Of a DNA stretch of 7,760 nucleotides, positions 6,494-7,760 are shown one piece after another; the stretch's first letter is position 1, and the number at the start of each line of letters is the position of its first letter. A program made the position numbers and the translations under genes. Origin of the DNA: Desulfobacterales bacterium (lineage in GTDB: Bacteria; Desulfobacterota; Desulfobacteria; Desulfobacterales; BuS5); contig JAERRQ010000186.1 in NCBI GenBank assembly GCA_016735355.1, forward strand, positions 1 through 7,760, given 5' to 3'. The notes under the pieces are model-generated. The model was given only the letters and a program-made list of their open reading frames with translations, made no database searches and was not told where the DNA came from.

Positions 6494-6706
6494 TTAATCC
6501 TGTTTCTGAAATTTAGCATATTTCTTGCGAAAACGTTCAATTCTGCCGGCTGTATCGATAAGCTTCTGTTTTCCCGTAAAAAAGGGATGACATTTAGAAC
6601 AAATTTCAACCCTGATATCCGGTTTGGTTGAGCCTACTTCTATAACATTTCCGCATGCACAGCTAATTGTTGTATTAAAATACTCCGGGTGAATGTCTTG
6701 TTTCAT
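6494..6706 (-). CDS. rpmE: 50S ribosomal protein L31, zinc-binding (C+) type
   Basis: L31 bridges the 50S central protuberance and the 30S head. The 70-residue protein has Cys at 16, 18, 36 and 39 (CAC and CSKC), the four-cysteine zinc site of the C+ form. Cys-less paralogues are the zinc-starvation replacement in many bacteria, so this is the zinc-replete version. Other family features are the N-terminal MKQDIHPEY and the [20 protein letters not shown] stretch (40-59). The ATG at 6706 has AAGGA a short distance upstream, overlapping the region just after the rho stop. It lies 10 bp after rho and 24 bp before prfA. Ends in TAA. Confidence 0.98.
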   Translation of the reverse strand: MKQDIHPEYFNTTISCACGNVIEVGSTKPDIRVEICSKCHPFFTGKQKLIDTAGRIERFRKKYAKFQKQD

Positions 6707-6716
6707 TTCTATATCC

Positions 6717-7760
6717 TTATGTATTCATTGAATCCAAAAAATTTGTATTATCTTCTGTTCCACTCATTTTATCAAGTAAAAACTCCATACTGTCTACCGG
6801 ATTCAATGATGAAAGCAGTTTTCTTAAAATCCACACACGATTCAGAACTTCGCCGCTAATAAGCAGCTCCTCCTTGCGGGTGCCCGATTTATTTATATCT
6901 ATTGCCGGGAAGACTCTTTTATCCGCCAAACGGCGATCTAACTGTAACTCCATATTGCCGGTTCCCTTGAATTCCTCAAAAATAACTTCATCCATGCGGC
7001 TGCCTGTATCAATAAGTGCAGTTGCAATAATTGTAAGACTTCCTCCCTCTTCAATATTACGAGCCGCTCCGAAAAATCTTTTCGGACGCTGCAGAGCATT
7101 GGAATCTACCCCTCCTGATAATATCTTACCACTTGGCGGTATAACTGAATTATATGCACGCGCAAGTCTTGTAATGCTGTCGAGCAAAATAACTACATCT
7201 TTTTTATGCTCTACGAGTCTCTTGGCCTTTTCTATAACCATTTCCGCAACTTGAACATGCCTTTCGGCCGGCTCGTCAAATGTGGAGCTGATTACTTCGC
7301 CGTCAACAGATCGAGCCATATCTGTAACCTCTTCCGGCCGTTCATCAATTAAAAGCACAAACAAAACAATATCTTTATGATTGGTGCTTATACTGTTTGC
7401 TATTGCCTGCAACAGCATCGTTTTTCCGGTTCTGGGAGGAGAGACAATCAGCCCTCTCTGACCAAACCCTATGGGAGTCATCAGATCCATAATTCGTGTA
7501 GAAAAATTATCCCGATCGCTTTCAAGCATTATTTTTCTTTCCGGATAAAGAGGCGTGAGATTATCAAATAATATTTTTTCCCTGGCAATTTCGGGATCTT
7601 CGTAATTTACCGCTTCGACCTTCAAGAGAGCAAAATAGCGTTCAGTCTCCTTGGGCTGGCGAATTTGCCCTGACACAGTATCTCCTGTTCTCAAATTAAA
7701 ACGGCGTATCTGTGAAGGAGAGACGTAAATATCATCCGGGCCCGGCAAATAATTTGAATC
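6717..7760 (-). CDS. rho: Transcription termination factor Rho, 5' end cut off by window edge
   Basis: Rho is a hexameric RNA-dependent ATPase that loads on untranslated RNA and removes RNA polymerase. The visible 347 residues begin mid-protein at [20 protein letters not shown], within the N-terminal RNA-binding domain. About 70 residues should lie beyond the right edge. A TTG at 7748 encodes the Leu in NYLPGPDD and is not a start. Along the visible part are the primary RNA-binding region ([20 protein letters not shown], then [12 protein letters not shown]), the Walker A PPRTGKT (108-114), [13 protein letters not shown] with the catalytic Glu (136-148), the Walker B region [14 protein letters not shown] (191-204), the Q-loop region [19 protein letters not shown] (216-234), the R-loop [11 protein letters not shown] (262-272) and the probable arginine finger in SGTRKEELL (292-300). 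No insertion or missing key residue is seen. The stop TAA lies 10 bp before rpmE. Confidence 0.98.
   Translation of the reverse strand, partial: DSNYLPGPDDIYVSPSQIRRFNLRTGDTVSGQIRQPKETERYFALLKVEAVNYEDPEIAREKILFDNLTPLYPERKIMLESDRDNFSTRIMDLMTPIGFGQRGLIVSPPRTGKTMLLQAIANSISTNHKDIVLFVLLIDERPEEVTDMARSVDGEVISSTFDEPAERHVQVAEMVIEKAKRLVEHKKDVVILLDSITRLARAYNSVIPPSGKILSGGVDSNALQRPKRFFGAARNIEEGGSLTIIATALIDTGSRMDEVIFEEFKGTGNMELQLDRRLADKRVFPAIDINKSGTRKEELLISGEVLNRVWILRKLLSSLNPVDSMEFLLDKMSGTEDNTNFLDSMNT

Noticed and set aside
6874..7254. Plus-strand 126-codon frame
   Set aside because: It is antisense to the ATPase core of rho, which is clearly coding.
7746..7748. TTG as the start of rho
   Set aside because: The codon encodes the Leu of the conserved NYLPGPDD segment and the frame stays open to the window edge, so the true start lies outside.

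Overview
This window is a run of ten co-directional housekeeping genes, all on the minus strand. In transcription order, from the right edge to the left, they are rho (5' end cut off), rpmE, prfA, prmC, rpsB, tsf, pyrH, frr, uppS and cdsA (3' end cut off). There is no tRNA, rRNA, insertion sequence, phage gene or CRISPR array. The proteins are diderm-type bacterial. The moderately AT-rich composition, the gene order, a short ~200-residue EF-Ts and an S2 with a long acidic tail together suggest a deltaproteobacterium, most likely Desulfobacterota near Desulfobacterales. That placement is an inference from familiarity, not from a search.

Layout. Positions 7760-5390 hold a transcription and translation termination block: Rho, ribosomal protein L31 (zinc-binding form), release factor RF1 and PrmC, the methyltransferase that modifies RF1. 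A 166-bp gap (4359-4524) carries a possible promoter and a structured leader for the next block. Positions 4358-1534 encode S2, EF-Ts, UMP kinase and ribosome recycling factor, tightly packed with gaps of 3 to 26 bp. UppS follows, starting 4 bp after the frr stop. A 162-bp gap (612-773) then holds the most unusual DNA in the window: a perfect 14-bp inverted repeat and a third, degenerate copy of the same arm in tandem. CdsA begins at 611 and runs off the left edge.

How the genes work together. S2 and EF-Ts serve initiation and elongation, RF1 with PrmC serves stop-codon release, and Frr recycles the ribosome. Rho ends untranslated transcripts. PyrH supplies UDP for nucleic acids and for UDP-sugars. 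UppS makes the C55 lipid carrier for peptidoglycan and other envelope polymers. CdsA makes CDP-diacylglycerol for phospholipids. The cluster therefore links ribosome function to envelope growth.

No novel biological system was found. The items worth a second look are regulatory or structural: the three-arm repeat before cdsA, the rpsB leader, a prfA start with no visible Shine-Dalgarno that lies in frame with the rpmE stop, the S2 tail, and a G8 tract early in cdsA.
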